A stretch of 64,000 bases of DNA from Archegozetes longisetosus (Eukaryota > Arthropoda > Arachnida > Sarcoptiformes > Trhypochthoniidae), in contig JAEMBT020000008.1 of assembly GCA_018873245.2 (NCBI GenBank), forward strand, positions 6,698,238 through 6,762,237. The letters run 5' to 3'. Below the pieces are notes generated by a model that was given only the letters and a program-made list of their open reading frames with translations, was not told where the DNA came from and did not search any database. Position numbers and translations under genes: made by a program. Positions 24,246-34,865 of the stretch are shown here, one piece after another; the stretch's first letter is position 1, and the number at the start of each line of letters is the position of its first letter.

Positions 24246-25349
24246 TTTTGTATGTTACATAAATAGAAGAAGTGGTCAGAGTTCATTCTTTTTAACGAAG
24301 GCTTCAATGCTTTATTGTTTTACTCTATAATAATTTAATGATATAAGTTAACGAGTTTCATGACAAGTTCCACAATAAGTTTCAAATTACTATCGATTCA
24401 AATTATTTCATTGTGGACATCAATTCTACTTAAGTCAATTGTGGAAACTATTCCTGAAGACTTATGGTTGCCTTTTGTAAAGTTAAGACACGATCGCTAA
24501 TCAGTCGCAACCGTCGTTACACTTTTATTAATGCATCTTTTGGAAACACTTGCTTTATATTTCTTTCATAGTCTGAAATCCAAAACTTTGTTCGTTGTAT
24601 GGAGAGATGTGACGAGGTTCCTTCACCACTCTAATCACTTCAATATTAATGTGATCATCATTTATGAGTTTTCGATAGGGTGACCACATGTCCTCCTTTA
24701 GGGAGGACAGTCCTCTTGAAAAATTTCCTCTGTCCTCCCGGGGTCAGAGGAGGACAATACAATGTCCTCCTTTACAAAAAGCATTAAAATTTCCTGAGAC
24801 TATAATTATTTTTTGTTTTGTATGCTAAAGGCAAATTATACCTTTTTCGTAGTCAAAGATAGTATAATTTCGCATATATTATAAAGGGAACAGTTAAGGG
24901 AATACACAAGTATAGTGCAATCATACGTTTGACTTATCAAATGCATGTGACAGTAATAAAAATTGTAATCCAAACAATCCCTCTTTCTAATTGTGAATCA
25001 CAATGTCTCAGAAGAGGAGCAAAAGTATACCTAACTATACCAAAATACAATGTGTATTTAACGAAAAGTGGTTGAGGAATGATAAATACAAATTATGGTT
25101 ATCCTGAAAAGACGATCATCATCTTAAATGCAATTTGTGTGACACTTCATTTTCGATCGCTAACAGAGGAGTTACTTCTCCCAACAATTTTATGGAAGAA
25201 TAATATTCATTTAGACACAAACTTTATTAAACTAAATAATATGTGAATAAAAAATAAAAACGTCCTCCTCTGTCCTCCTTTTCGATTACTTAAGTCCTCC
25301 CGTATAGTAGTTATGATGTGTCCCTCTAGTTTTCGATCAAAGTTTAGTA
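24240..25349 (+). repeat. Repeat B, partial direct copy interrupted by a hAT element
   Basis: The stretch 24240-24675 repeats 22880-23290 in direct orientation (shared TTCATTGTGGACATCAATTC). It resumes after the hAT insertion at 25329-25349 with GTTTTCGATCAAAGT. The two B copies thus form a diverged tandem array. Confidence 0.75.
24676..25328 (+). mobile_element. hAT deletion derivative, 653 bp, carrying a zinc-finger exon
   Basis: The ends read TAGGGTGACCACATGTCC on the left and, reversed, TAGAGGGACACATCA on the right. A perfect 8-bp duplication GTTTTCGA flanks it (24668-24675, 25329-25336). The words GTCCTCC and GGAGGAC recur near both ends. Inside, from an ATG at 25003, one frame encodes a basic leader and then NEKWLRNDKYKLWLS, a stop, and KDDHHLKCNLCDTSFSIANR. 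This is the BED-like C2H2 zinc finger found at the N-terminus of one group of hAT transposases. The rest of the gene is deleted, so this is a non-autonomous derivative whose parent can be traced through the finger. Confidence 0.88.
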
Positions 25350-25507
25350 CTGTGATCTGCAATTGCTATTGATCAAACACTCGAAGTAGCACTTTGCTTC
25401 AATACATGCAAATTCGGTCTTTAGACTAATACAATAAAAAAATAGTTTTATATTTTGAAACGAAGTGCTATTTCGACTGTTTGATTGATAGCAACTGCAG
25501 ATCACAG
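25350..25507. mobile_element. Hairpin MITE, 158 bp
   Basis: Two arms of about 50 bp are inverted copies. The left begins CTGTGATCTGCAATTGCTAT and the right ends with GATAGCAACTGCAGATCACAG or close to it. A loop of about 55 bp separates them. It has no coding potential. It sits directly beside the B copy and only 22 bp from the neighbouring hAT derivative. Confidence 0.8.
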
Positions 25508-26680
25508 AACCATCAACAGAATACAGTTATGCTTTTATCACTCCTAAAAAGATGCAGAAGAGCCGATAAACGTTAGGGCTCGACAACTCGTTGAGATTTG
25601 TGTTAAGTATATTGAGATTAACCAATAAATGCATTTTAATAACCAGTTTAGAACTTTTTAATAATGAATTTTGAGTCGTGTTAATGAAAAGATCTGACAA
25701 AATACTATGAGTCAGAAAGTTTTCAATAATTGAAAACAACACGCTTTAATAATAAATTATTAAAAGTTTATCATAGTTTAAAAATGTGTTATCAATTTGA
25801 TTTTAAAGTGCTAGCAATTGTCAAATCCAATACTAAAACCAACAGTAATACTAAGATTTATATAAAAGACATTCCATTTTGAATGCTTACTTTATATAAA
25901 TGAGAAAATTGTAAACTGAGGAATACTAGAATCTTTATAGGTATTCCAATGAGCGAGTTTTCATTTGAAGAACTCGTAATTTATTTGCCTGAAGTAAGTA
26001 ATAATATGTAATATGATTTTTGAAAAAGAAACACATTTTGAAATTTAATGACTTTTAGTGTATAATCTTGATTTAAAAACTTATTGATTTGGAATAATTT
26101 ACTTTTAGCCAATCTGACAGCTATTTTAGTGCCTATTCTTAGATTGATGTTTATTCCCTAAATTGTTACATTTACTATAATTAGTTTAATCGAATATGAG
26201 AATAATGAATTGCTTCTTCATTAAGCTTGATGTGGTACGATTCGTCGACAGAACGATCGATCTTTCGACAAGCGATCCATTGAAAAAATACGTCAGTAGA
26301 TGAAATCACAGTAAACAAAGTTGTAGTTAGCAAAATTACAATAAAATAGATAGACTAAAAAATAATTCAAAAAACACGAAATGCACACTTTACTGCTAAA
26401 GCAAAAACTTAGTAAAACTAGATATTGAAATGTTTAAATCAATATACAGTTTTCCATAGTCAATGTTGAGTTTCAGAGTCAGTTAAATTTTGGAGTTATA
26501 TTAATTCATAAGATGAAGTAAATATATATTCGAGAAAAACAAAATTATTAGAAACTATTCGATCAAATTTTGTCAAATAAGTTACAAAATATTCAAATAG
26601 TTAGACCAATTTTCTCAATCACTTAAATAATTATTCGAATGATCATGCGCCTCAATTTATCAAATGAAATATTCATCTAA
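25508..26680. other. AT-rich DNA, no gene seen
   Basis: No supported coding, repeat or element end. The short open frame on the minus strand at 25527-25742 has no recognisable features. Confidence 0.35.
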
Positions 26681-26687
26681 GAATATA

Positions 26688-27066
26688 AGTCAGACTGTAC
26701 AACAATATATCGCTCTGTTGAAGAATTGTTCTTTGACCAACCATTGGGTCCCGATTAAGTCAATGATACACTTATCTCAAACCGAATAAGCATGGAGTCC
26801 ATCCTAAAATTTAAATCTAACTATCGAGTTATCATATCTCAATTCGAAAAAAATATAGGAAATCAGGAAAGGGCCAAATAATTCTTAAAATATGGAGAAA
26901 TTTCAGAAATCTCTCTATCTTGGATTCGATTTTCTGACCAAATTTTAAGACCTTTCAGTCCGAAAGTGACAGCTCCGCTCATAATAGAGACAATACAACA
27001 TTCATATTCTTCAACAATTGATAAAATTTGGTTTGGCTATAAAAAACGCAATACATCAAAACACTG
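26688..27066 (+). pseudogene. Unrecognised coding fossil, about 126 codons
   Basis: One plus-strand frame runs for about 126 codons with only about two breaks, far fewer than expected by chance in DNA this AT-rich. Amino-acid composition looks protein-like: SVEELFFDQPLGPD early, ILKFKSNYRVIISQFEKN in the middle, RPFSPKVTAPLIIETIQHSY late. I do not recognise the family. It ends exactly where repeat E begins (27068), so it was probably truncated by that element. It could be transposon, viral or host derived, and no function is proposed. Confidence 0.35.
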
Positions 27067-27067
27067 A

Positions 27068-27463
27068 AGCATTTTAATGAATTGCATATTTTTTAAAAAC
27101 ATTTCAAATCTAGTGACTTATTCAAACTTATGTAACAAGAGTTTGATTACCTAAACCTTTCACAATAATATTTAACTACCAATTATTAATGTGATCTATT
27201 ATTAATCTGCAATGTTTTTCAATTCATAAAAACTTTCAGCCTTATTCATACCATTTAATCAATAACTTGAAAAGTTATAAATGACAATTTTGATGTTCAC
27301 AAACTCACTTGAACTCAAAAGATAACTTTGGGTTAATTTTTCATAGAAAAATTAGCTCTGAACTTAACACTTGAGTTCAAGTGGGTTTTATGAACATGAG
27401 AATCGTCATTTAAGTTATAACTTTTTCGAGTTATTGTCTAAGTGGTGTTTATGAATAAGGCTG
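27068..27463 (-). repeat. Repeat E copy 2 with hairpin MITE
   Basis: The stretch 27068-27262 is the inverse of 16925-17125. The stretch 27237-27463 is a 227-bp unit with 14-bp ends CAGCCTTATTCATA and TATGAATAAGGCTG. Its interior folds almost completely on itself (AATAACTTGAAAAGTTATAA against its partner near 27410-27436, and CTTGAACTCAA against TTGAGTTCAAG). No target duplication is obvious. E and the MITE share one end, so E may be flank captured during transposition. Confidence 0.7.
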
Positions 27464-27626
27464 TATGTTAGATACCTTCTAGTAAAACATTCCGTAGTAA
27501 CTGTATAAAAGAGTGACTTATGTACTAAACTACTGACACTAAAAGTCCATTTGTTATGACCGCTGTTCTCATTGAATCAAATCTTGTCGCCTTTAGAGTA
27601 ATGTGTAGGGAACCTAAAATTACTCA
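27464..27626. other. Short spacer before the Merlin element
   Basis: No features are seen. Positions 27627-27634 hold the left 8-bp target duplication AAATCCTC. Confidence 0.4.
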
Positions 27627-27634
27627 AAATCCTC

Positions 27635-27878
27635 GGTTAAGAGGTACTAAACGGTCGGAACGTCTTTAAAAATCGGGGGAGGAGTCAAATCGATAATACT
27701 CGACGAGACAAATCGATCTGTGTAACAATCATCAAGCCACGCCCACCGGTTCAAAAGATACGCCCCTTTTTGTATTGAAACTTATTAATTCATTTACATG
27801 TGGACTGGGCTTTGTAAAAATCAAATTAGGAGTCAAATCGATAGTACTCGATGAGAAAAATCGATTGATGCAAGAATC
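27635..27878 (+). repeat. Merlin left terminal inverted repeat
   Basis: 244 bp matching the right end in reverse with few mismatches. It contains one full internal unit of about 148 bp and the start of a second. Further units continue inward beyond the inverted repeat to about 28060. Confidence 0.92.
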
Positions 27879-28305
27879 ATTATTTTACGTCCACTGATTC
27901 AAAAGATACGCCCTTTTTATATTGGAATTTATAATTTCGTTACCAGATAGGCAGGACTTTATAAATTTCGGGAAAGAAGTAAAATTTACAGTACTCAAAG
28001 AGACAAATTGATTGATTCAAGAGTCATTAATCTAACTTACTTGTTCAAAAGTTATAATTATTTTTTAATTCTCAAAATCTCGCTTTGGAGCAAATTCTGG
28101 TTTTTTGACATCCCTGTCTTAAAAGTGGAATCTCCCAAACTCTACTATTGGCTCACTTATTTAAACCGAGGTTATATAAAGGCATGCAAATAAGGGAAAA
28201 TTCATTTTTCTATTGATATAGAAGGCGAGAAGAAGCGCTGTCGACCTCAAAAGCGAGGTTGCTATTCTTCAGAGTCTTTAATACCTATAGAGCTCCGTCG
28301 TCTCG

Positions 28306-29577
28306 GTGTTGGGCAGAGAAATCAAATGCTCTTTTCAGAGCGCACTCACCCTCATTGAGAATCTAGTCAATTCTAGTCAAATTAATTTAAGAATTGTAAA
28401 TAGTATTCCTGAGCTCAATAATATAAATACTAGTTTAACTCAGAGTATACCTAATAATAATAGTTTATTAACTGATGAAAGTTTATTCATAGATTTTAGT
28501 AAATTAACTTTATTTAATTTTGATAGAGTGTTCGGCTGGACCGACGCTATGGTCATTGCAAAGCTCAGATTCATGAGTCTGTTAGTTCCTCCTGATGACC
28601 CTGAGCTTTACAATTGTCCAATTTGTGGCAATATCTTACGTAGAGCTGAGCAACAGGATCGTGTAATGGGTTATCGATACTTCTGCAAAGATAAACTTTG
28701 TGGTGGTACCGTTAATCCAGCAAAAAATACCTGGTTCTCAGGTCTACGAACGACCGAAAAAGAGCCTAACCCTCTTCTTCGGTCGCTTAAGATATGCTAC
28801 AGTTATTTGTGCGGTCTTGGGGTTGGACTCACCTCGGAAAAAACTGAGTCTCACCCGAAAACCGCACGGAAGATTATTCGGCTGGTCCGTTATATTTCTA
28901 GTCACCACCTCAAGAGTACAACTTGGACAATCGGGGATCCAGGATGTATTGTAGAGTATGATGAATCCCATATCTTCAAGCGTAAGTACAATCGCGGGCG
29001 GTTGTATGTGCTTGAAGATTAGTGAATCTTTGGTGCCTTCTGCCGAGAGACCGGAGAGTGTTTTGCCATGGTCGTGCCCGACCGTAAAAAAGACACTCTC
29101 TGGCCTCTCATGGCTTCACGGATTGCAGCGGAGTCGATCGTATACACTGACTCTGCTGCAGTCTATGAAGGTATCACGAGCACAGGGATGAATTGGATAC
29201 ATCTCACGGTCAATCACCGTGAGAAATTTGTGAGGCAAGTCCTCTATAATGGCCGCGTCTACAAAGTTCATACGAACACAATTGAAAGATTGCTGCGACA
29301 CATTAAATCCTTTATACGGTCGCCACAATCTCCCAATTTCTTATTTGAACAAGTAGACTGGGCCATTTATAACAGAATTTTCTTGAAAAACAAACATAAA
29401 GGTTTGGCTTTCAAGAAGATTCTTGAGGACGCTACTTCTTTTATGAATGGCCCCTCACAAACTTCTCACGATGAAGAGTCATTCTCGGAACCCCTCGAAC
29501 TTACAGATTCTGAAGAGGGATTTGACGATTTTGTGATGAATTTGGAAGATTCTGAGAGTGACTCGGATTTAGAATAG
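28306..29577 (+). pseudogene. Merlin transposase, two adjacent stop codons
   Basis: One frame is open across 424 codons except for TAG-TGA at 29020-29025. The N-terminal part carries a zinc-binding block CPICG, then RYFCKDKLCGG and TWFSGLR near 28615-28745. The DDE core follows: VEYDESHIFKRKYNRGR (first catalytic Asp), the stops, IFGAFCRETGECFAMVVPDR, IVYTDSAAVYEGI (second Asp), and LTVNHREKFV with VHTNTIERLLRHIK, where the third acidic position is the Glu of NTIE. The C-terminus is acidic and serine-rich. The family has Gln-Trp where the stops lie, so two transitions (CAG to TAG, TGG to TGA) explain them. TAG at 28288 closes the frame upstream and no in-frame ATG precedes 28549, so the true N-terminus may come from an upstream exon; TGCTCTTTTCAG at 28328-28339 could be an acceptor. 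Confidence 0.88.
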
Positions 29578-29705
29578 TTTATTGAGTTCATCATAGTTTT
29601 GAAATCTAAAATTTATCAAAGCTGGCTGTGATTACGAAAACTTTTCTAAACTATTAATGAAAAACCGAAAAAGGGAATCTTCTAACTTATTCGTAATTTT
29701 TTAAG

Positions 29706-29948
29706 GATTCTTGCATCAATCGATTTGTCTCATCGAGTACTATCGATTTGACTCCTCATTTGATTTTTAAAAAGCCCGCTCACTTGTAAATGAATTAATA
29801 AGTTTCAATACAAAAAGGGGCGTATCTTTTGAACCGGTGGGCGTGGCTTGGTGATTGTTACACAGATCGATTTGTCTCGTCGAGTACTACCGATTTGACT
29901 CCTCCCCCGATTTTTAAAGTCGTTCCGACCGTTTAGTACCTCTTAACC
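29706..29948 (-). repeat. Merlin right terminal inverted repeat
   Basis: 243 bp, the reverse complement of 27635-27878 with few mismatches. Confidence 0.92.
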
Positions 29949-29956
29949 AAATCCTC

Positions 29957-30440
29957 TATTATTCGGCACTAGGGATACAGATGATTTTTAAATCAAGCCA
30001 TTGTCTAAATCATTTAATAATAGCTTTTATTGCATTATTAAATAAAAATAAATAAAATCAAGGCTCAAACAAGAGAGTTTTTTTTATAGATGCTTAGGAT
30101 TCTATGAAAGTAACATCAATGCATCTATCACACTACGCAGTACGTATTATTAGTATTAAGCTAATATTGATCATAACCCATTACTTTATGGTTAGAAAAT
30201 ACCTTATGAATCCAAATCAATTACCGTTTGCCTCAAATTGTTGAATTGCCGTTGTATTAAAGGTTAATTATTTTATTTTATCTCTAATTACGTTAGCATT
30301 TACTCAAATGCCTGGAGAAGAAATTAATTCGAAATATCTCAGAATTAGGTTTCGAAATACCTGCAACTATGAAATTTCACCAGTAATTGTAACTCTGACT
30401 TCATTTTCATCTATTCCAACTTAAACCAAGTACATTTTTA
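29957..30440. other. AT-rich DNA, no gene seen
   Basis: No features are seen between the Merlin element and the inverted copy of repeat C. Confidence 0.35.
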
Positions 30441-30444
30441 AAGA

Positions 30445-31330
30445 TAACTTAATACTTGCCTTTAATCTCAATTCAAAAAATTAGATTTCATGACTTGCAA
30501 ACTTAAACTGTCAATTAGTTATCTGTAAAGAAAACTAGTGTGATTAGCGTTGAAAATAACATCTCTAATTATTTTATTTGAATTAAGTGTTCTCTAAATA
30601 GTTTCAGAAAAGTTGCATTATCTCAAAGCTTGTGTTTCGGATACAATAAAAAACTGAATCATCTATCATAAGAATCAAATCCTGAGTTCTTTGTTGTTTG
30701 GATGTGGAAGACATTAAGAATTACATAATAAATTACATTATTTCTCTTCCTACTAATGCTATCGAGTATTCACTTTAAAAGTATCTCCAAAAGATTATCA
30801 AAACTTTTTTCCTGAGTCGCTTTGATAACAAGTTATAAATAATAATATGAATGATTGAGTCTGATTTTGAACTTTTATAGATTAAGTTCACACATAAATC
30901 ATATGCATTATTACTAATTTTGCCAAGTCTCAAGGAATTGATCGGACAGTAGGATAAATTAACCTCTGAGTCCCAACAATAGAAAAGAGTCAAAATGTTT
31001 AGTAATAGTTATATTACTCAGTGAACCCTTTTTTCTGACGAAACTCAGAGGTTAATTTATACTGACTGTACTGATCAACTCCTTGAGATTTGGCAACGCT
31101 AACTATTATAGCTTTAAAACGAAGTAAGTGCTATTTTATTATTGCTCATACGAATAGAATGAATAAAAGTTGAAATTAACATTTCTAAAGTTTACTAATT
31201 AGTCAATGCAGACTATCGTGTTCTTAAAAATCACTAACTTAAATCATTTAACTACAAATCTTAGAGATACTTTTAAAGCGAACACCCGATATGTTTATTA
31301 GTCTTATTGCAAACAACCTGTTGATAAGAT
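30445..31330 (-). repeat. Repeat C, inverted copy with internal hairpin
   Basis: Reverse-complement copy of 9392-10150 and of 61214-61930. The copy at 61.2-61.9 kb covers it most completely, including a palindromic insert. That insert (about 30919-31096) pairs TTGCCAAGTCTCAAGGAATT on the left with the complement of AACTCCTTGAGATTTGGCAA on the right, and includes AAATTAACCTCTGAG twice in opposite sense. Copy 1 at 9.4 kb lacks the hairpin, which therefore looks like a roughly 180-bp MITE insertion. Confidence 0.8.
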
Positions 31331-31878
31331 CTTATTATCGACTCAAACTATGTTTAGTATAATTTTTCTAAACGTTAATCTTTCGTTATTTTATTCAATT
31401 TGAATATCATATATCAACTCTATTGATTGTAGTGTTGGTCGTTTTTAACTAGTCTGCACTTCAGAACTTGATAACCCGCAATTGCAAAAAAGCCGTCATT
31501 TTGTCAACCTCTCAATAATGTTCATCAATTCCATATAATATTTCATTTTTAATTCTCTTCGATTGCTATATTGAATATGAATTAGGTTTAAATATGGCCT
31601 ACATTCTGGTCTTATGGAGAGACGTATCACACCATATTTCTAATTGCTATCAACGGTTATTGAGTGTACTTCTTATGATAATTCTGATATTTTCATCAAT
31701 AATTATTCAAATTTACTAGATTAACAGCATATTAAACACAATGTAGGCATCTATCCGCGCAATATTTCAGTCAAACATTAGGAAAAAAAATAATTATATC
31801 ACAAATATAAGTTATTGTAAAAATAAGGCATCTGATATAGAGTTCAATTCACTCCAGTTCGAATGAAAGTTCAAATAT
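31331..31878. other. AT-rich DNA before the mariner
   Basis: No gene is seen. The stretch 31580-31670 resembles 11150-11285 in the spacer of the foldback repeat, so another dispersed repeat family is likely. Confidence 0.35.
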
Positions 31879-31951
31879 TAGGTCAGCCGGAAAATAACCG
31901 GAATATTAGAAATCATAGACTTTAAAAGATATTTATTATATAATAATATAA

Positions 31952-33082
31952 TTATACAATATATTCTCCCCCTGTCTGGGTGACTAAAGCCCATCGCTCT
32001 GGGAGGTGTCGTATTCCTGTAGCCTCATCTTTTAGATTTATTTCTTTAATAACTTCATCATAAGCAGCTTTAAGTTCATCCTCATTGGCAAATCTGTTTC
32101 CTTTGCTAGGCTTCTTTATTCTAGCAATACCATCATAGTCGCAAGGATTCAAATCAGGGCTATAAGGGGGATGTTTTAACACCTCCCATCGATGTCGTTT
32201 GAAAAATTCTTGAACTTTCTGATGTTTGTGTGGCTTAGGATTGTCATGTAAGATGAGTGGTCTCGCAATACGGTGTTTGTTTGTCTCTCGGGGCAATATT
32301 TCGGACAAAAAATTAAGATAAACTTCAAAATTGACGTTTTTATTTTTTGGTAAAATTTGATAAGCTATGATCCGATTTTGATGAAACGCTACGATCATCA
32401 TTACCTTCCAGTCACTCATTGTTGCCCTGACTTTGGTCGGCCTGCGACAAAGAATAAAGCCACTCACATAATTTTTAGATTTCGAAAATTTAACTTTAAA
32501 TAATTACGGTGTTTGGTTAGGTAGGATCCATTGACGTGAACTCTTAGCATATAATGGGTCATAGGTTCTCAGCCAAGTTTCATCGATTGTTATAACTCTT
32601 TCTAAAATATCAGGGTTACTATTATATCTTTCAAGGTTCTCTGTAGAAATATGTACCCGCAACTCCTTTTGTTCGGGTTTAAATTCGTGTGGTACCCATC
32701 TTGAGGCTACCTTTCTTGCACCTACCATATTCAAAGGATCCTTTATACTCGTGATACTAATACCTAATTCTTGGGCCAAATCTTCGGTCCTCCAGTAATT
32801 GTCCTCATTTAAAAGCTCCTTAATTTTTTGTTCGTGTGTTATATCAGTCGAAGTACGAGGTCTTCCTGGGTGAGGTGCGTCCTCGCTGCTTAGGCGGCTT
32901 CTATCTTTAAATTGATTATAAAGGTCATATACCTGACTTTTGCTTAATGCACTTCTCCGAGCTATTTTATCCAGCATCTTATAAAATTCAATAGCAGAAG
33001 TGTTCAATAGAACGACATTTAATAAATGCACGTTGTTCTTGATTTGTAACACTAGCTCGAAGTGGGTCCACTTTTGGACCAT
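31952..33082 (-). CDS. mariner transposase with a predicted 66-nt intron
   Basis: Exon 1 is 33082-32508 and exon 2 is 32441-31952; joined they encode 354 residues, the usual mariner length. The N-terminal helix-turn-helix region includes ALSKSQVYDLYNQFKDRSR and the linker HPGRPRTSTD. Then come WRTEDLAQELGISITSI and RKVASRWVPHEFKPEQK. The catalytic triad is D in VITIDETWLRTYDP, D in LILHDNPKPHK and D in PYSPDLNPCDYDG; the last two are separated by 34 residues (DD34D). The unspliced frame meets TAA inside the 66-nt segment. Removing it restores the spacing expected between QWILPNQT and PPTKVRATMSDWKVM. The donor reads GTAATT and the acceptor TTCTTTGTCGCAG. The start ATG at 33082 lies 146 bp inside the end, as in relatives. 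Confidence 0.88.
32442..32507 (-). other. Predicted intron in the mariner transposase
   Basis: This is a 66-nt segment on the minus strand with GT at 32507-32506, AG at 32443-32442, a pyrimidine-rich end and very high A+T. It falls after the second base of a codon and contains an in-frame TAA. The coding sequence on either side aligns to the mariner family without it. A 66-bp chance insertion is the alternative, but it would have to carry both splice signals at exactly the right edges. Confidence 0.75.
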
Positions 33083-33230
33083 AAACAGAAATCGTATTTA
33101 AAAGCACAAGAAATACAAGCGACCGCAACATTCACTTTCTTTTACTCTAATGCGCAATAATATAACAAACATGTTTACAACTTTTATCAGTAACGCGATT
33201 AAAAAGTCCGATTAATTTCCGGCTGACCTA

Positions 33231-34110
33231 ATACTATAAAGATAAAAGTTGTCGACTTGGTTCTCAATCAAATATGTGCTGCAATTAAATTATAATTCGA
33301 TCCTACTTAAGATTGACAAATAATAATTCAAATGAATCAATAGATATAATGCGTAATGTTCCGATTCTGTTCAATTTATAAATTAGGTTAAGAACCAACT
33401 ATCAAAATAACTAATTGGAGTCACACTCATTTCAGGTCATCTTTTAGTAATAGATATTCAATGCCATAAAAATTCCAAGTGAATATTTGGACGGCATAAA
33501 AAATCTTTTGATTATTTTAATTTATATTTTAATATCAAGTTTCAACTTAATAATTAATTTATTAGATAAGCGTCAAAATCAATTATAACCATTAAAAAGC
33601 TAATTAAATAATTTTCTGAGAAGTTTAATGCCTCAATTTGAAAGACAAATATTTGAATTTAAATTGTTGCCTTACAAATAAGATTTAGATAGATAATGAT
33701 TAACTTTAGTATTAAAAGTCGAAACCTATCTAATACTAAACTTAGCCCTAAAGAAACTAAACTTTATTCTTAGCACTTTCAAAGAAGATTTGGACATTTG
33801 AGACTTGTATTTCAATTAGAATTTAGAATTTCTTAAGATGTTAACATTTTTTCTCACTCTTCTGTTAATATAGTTCATAAATTTTACAAATAAATGATTT
33901 ATTGCATACTTTTTTGATTATTAAACAGTATTTGAGTGTTCAGGTCAGTTTTAGATTTGCCACTCAAATTGCTCTTTACTGCTATTTATATCTACCCAAC
34001 AAGAAGAACTGAAAATCTTTTCGTTTGAAAGAAATAAAAATATTACCTTTGAAATCACTTAATTTGAAGTCTATTGGACTCAGAGTTTAGAATATAAGCG
34101 TCGTTCACTT
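33231..34110. other. AT-rich DNA, no gene seen
   Basis: Nothing is recognised in about 900 bp right of the mariner. Confidence 0.35.
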
Positions 34111-34111
34111 A

Positions 34112-34277
34112 TCTTTATCTAATTCTTGCTATCAATGGAGCTGTTGGAATGGTTATCAGTTCATGTGGTACTAAACTAGAACCACTTTTGGCTCATATTT
34201 TGGACAATATTAATGAAATACGAACGCTTTTATCACATGCTTATCATATCAAACCTGGGTCTTTGAAACAAAAGTAA
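34112..34277 (+). pseudogene. Possible lone exon or gene fragment, unrecognised
   Basis: A plus-strand frame of about 50 codons reads LAINGAVGMVISSCGTKLEP, then LLAHILDNINEIRTLLSHAY and HIKPGSLKQK before TAA. Composition is unusually protein-like and more balanced than in the surrounding DNA. A pyrimidine-rich stretch precedes it, so it could be an exon, but I see no partner exon and do not recognise the family. Chance cannot be excluded at this length. Confidence 0.25.
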
Positions 34278-34375
34278 TTATTTGTACTGTTAGCAAAAAT
34301 CTTGATAAATCTCCTTTAAAACCTTAATTTTTTTAAGATTTTGATATGTCTTTAAACTTATTAATATTTTTTAAT

Positions 34376-34600
34376 TCTAAAAATACGTAAGCTTTAGATA
34401 TGGCTATCAATATTATTATGATATATGGTTGATATTTCTTAAAGGTTCATGTAATTAAAATTTATCAGAGATCATTTAAATTTACGGCAAGCTTAGAGGA
34501 ATTCTGTATCATCTAGTTTGTTAAATATGTTTTAGTAAATTTGTAACTATACAATAATCGCTCATGTAACACGATTTTAAAACGTTTTAGCTTTAAGATA
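34376..34600 (+). repeat. Repeat D, copy 2
   Basis: Direct, nearly identical copy of 20581-20800; the flanks on both sides differ, so the block ends near these positions. Confidence 0.85.
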
Positions 34601-34865
34601 GAGTTAAATATTCAATAACTTATTTCAAAAGAAGTTTAGTGTGTTTGAATTCAATGTTTAAGTACTTTGATTCGGAATAAACGCTAATCTAATGATTTGA
34701 TATTTTAATCACCCATAATATTAAGCAACAAAATATCGTTGAAGTTTGGATCATTTAAAACTCTTAGATTAAAATTTCTTTGTAGCTATTTTCAGTTTTC
34801 TAATAAATATTAAAATGTTTCGCAAAAAAATCTCAGTTAGTCAATGAGATCAGATCAATTCGGCT

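Larger units (their letters stand above)
27635..29948 (+). mobile_element. Merlin (ISXO2-like) transposon, complete ends, 2314 bp
   Basis: Long terminal inverted repeats at 27635-27878 and 29706-29948 begin GGTTAAGAGGTACTAAACGG and are highly similar along 244 bp. The element is flanked by a perfect 8-bp direct duplication AAATCCTC (27627-27634 and 29949-29956). The transposase inside belongs to the ISXO2/IS1016 group, as in Merlin elements of animals, which make 8-9 bp duplications. The interior is much richer in G+C than the surrounding DNA. On the left, the repeat unit starting GGAGTCAAATCGATA occurs three times in tandem (27681, 27829 and, diverged, 27972); the right end has fewer units. 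Very similar ends and a perfect duplication suggest recent insertion. Confidence 0.93.
31881..33228 (-). mobile_element. mariner (DD34D) transposon, 1348 bp, ends intact
   Basis: It is flanked by TA (31879-31880 and 33229-33230). Terminal inverted repeats of about 28 bp begin GGTCAGCCGGAAAATAACCG on the left and GGTCAGCCGGAAATTAATCG on the right, differing at few positions. The length of about 1.3 kb is standard for mariner. It encodes one transposase on the minus strand that is open throughout once a 66-nt GT-AG intron is removed. Together these suggest a young and possibly still active copy. Confidence 0.94.

Noticed and set aside
28700-29328. Several 70 to 84-codon frames on both strands within the Merlin transposase
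   Set aside because: They are shadows of the G+C-rich transposase frame.
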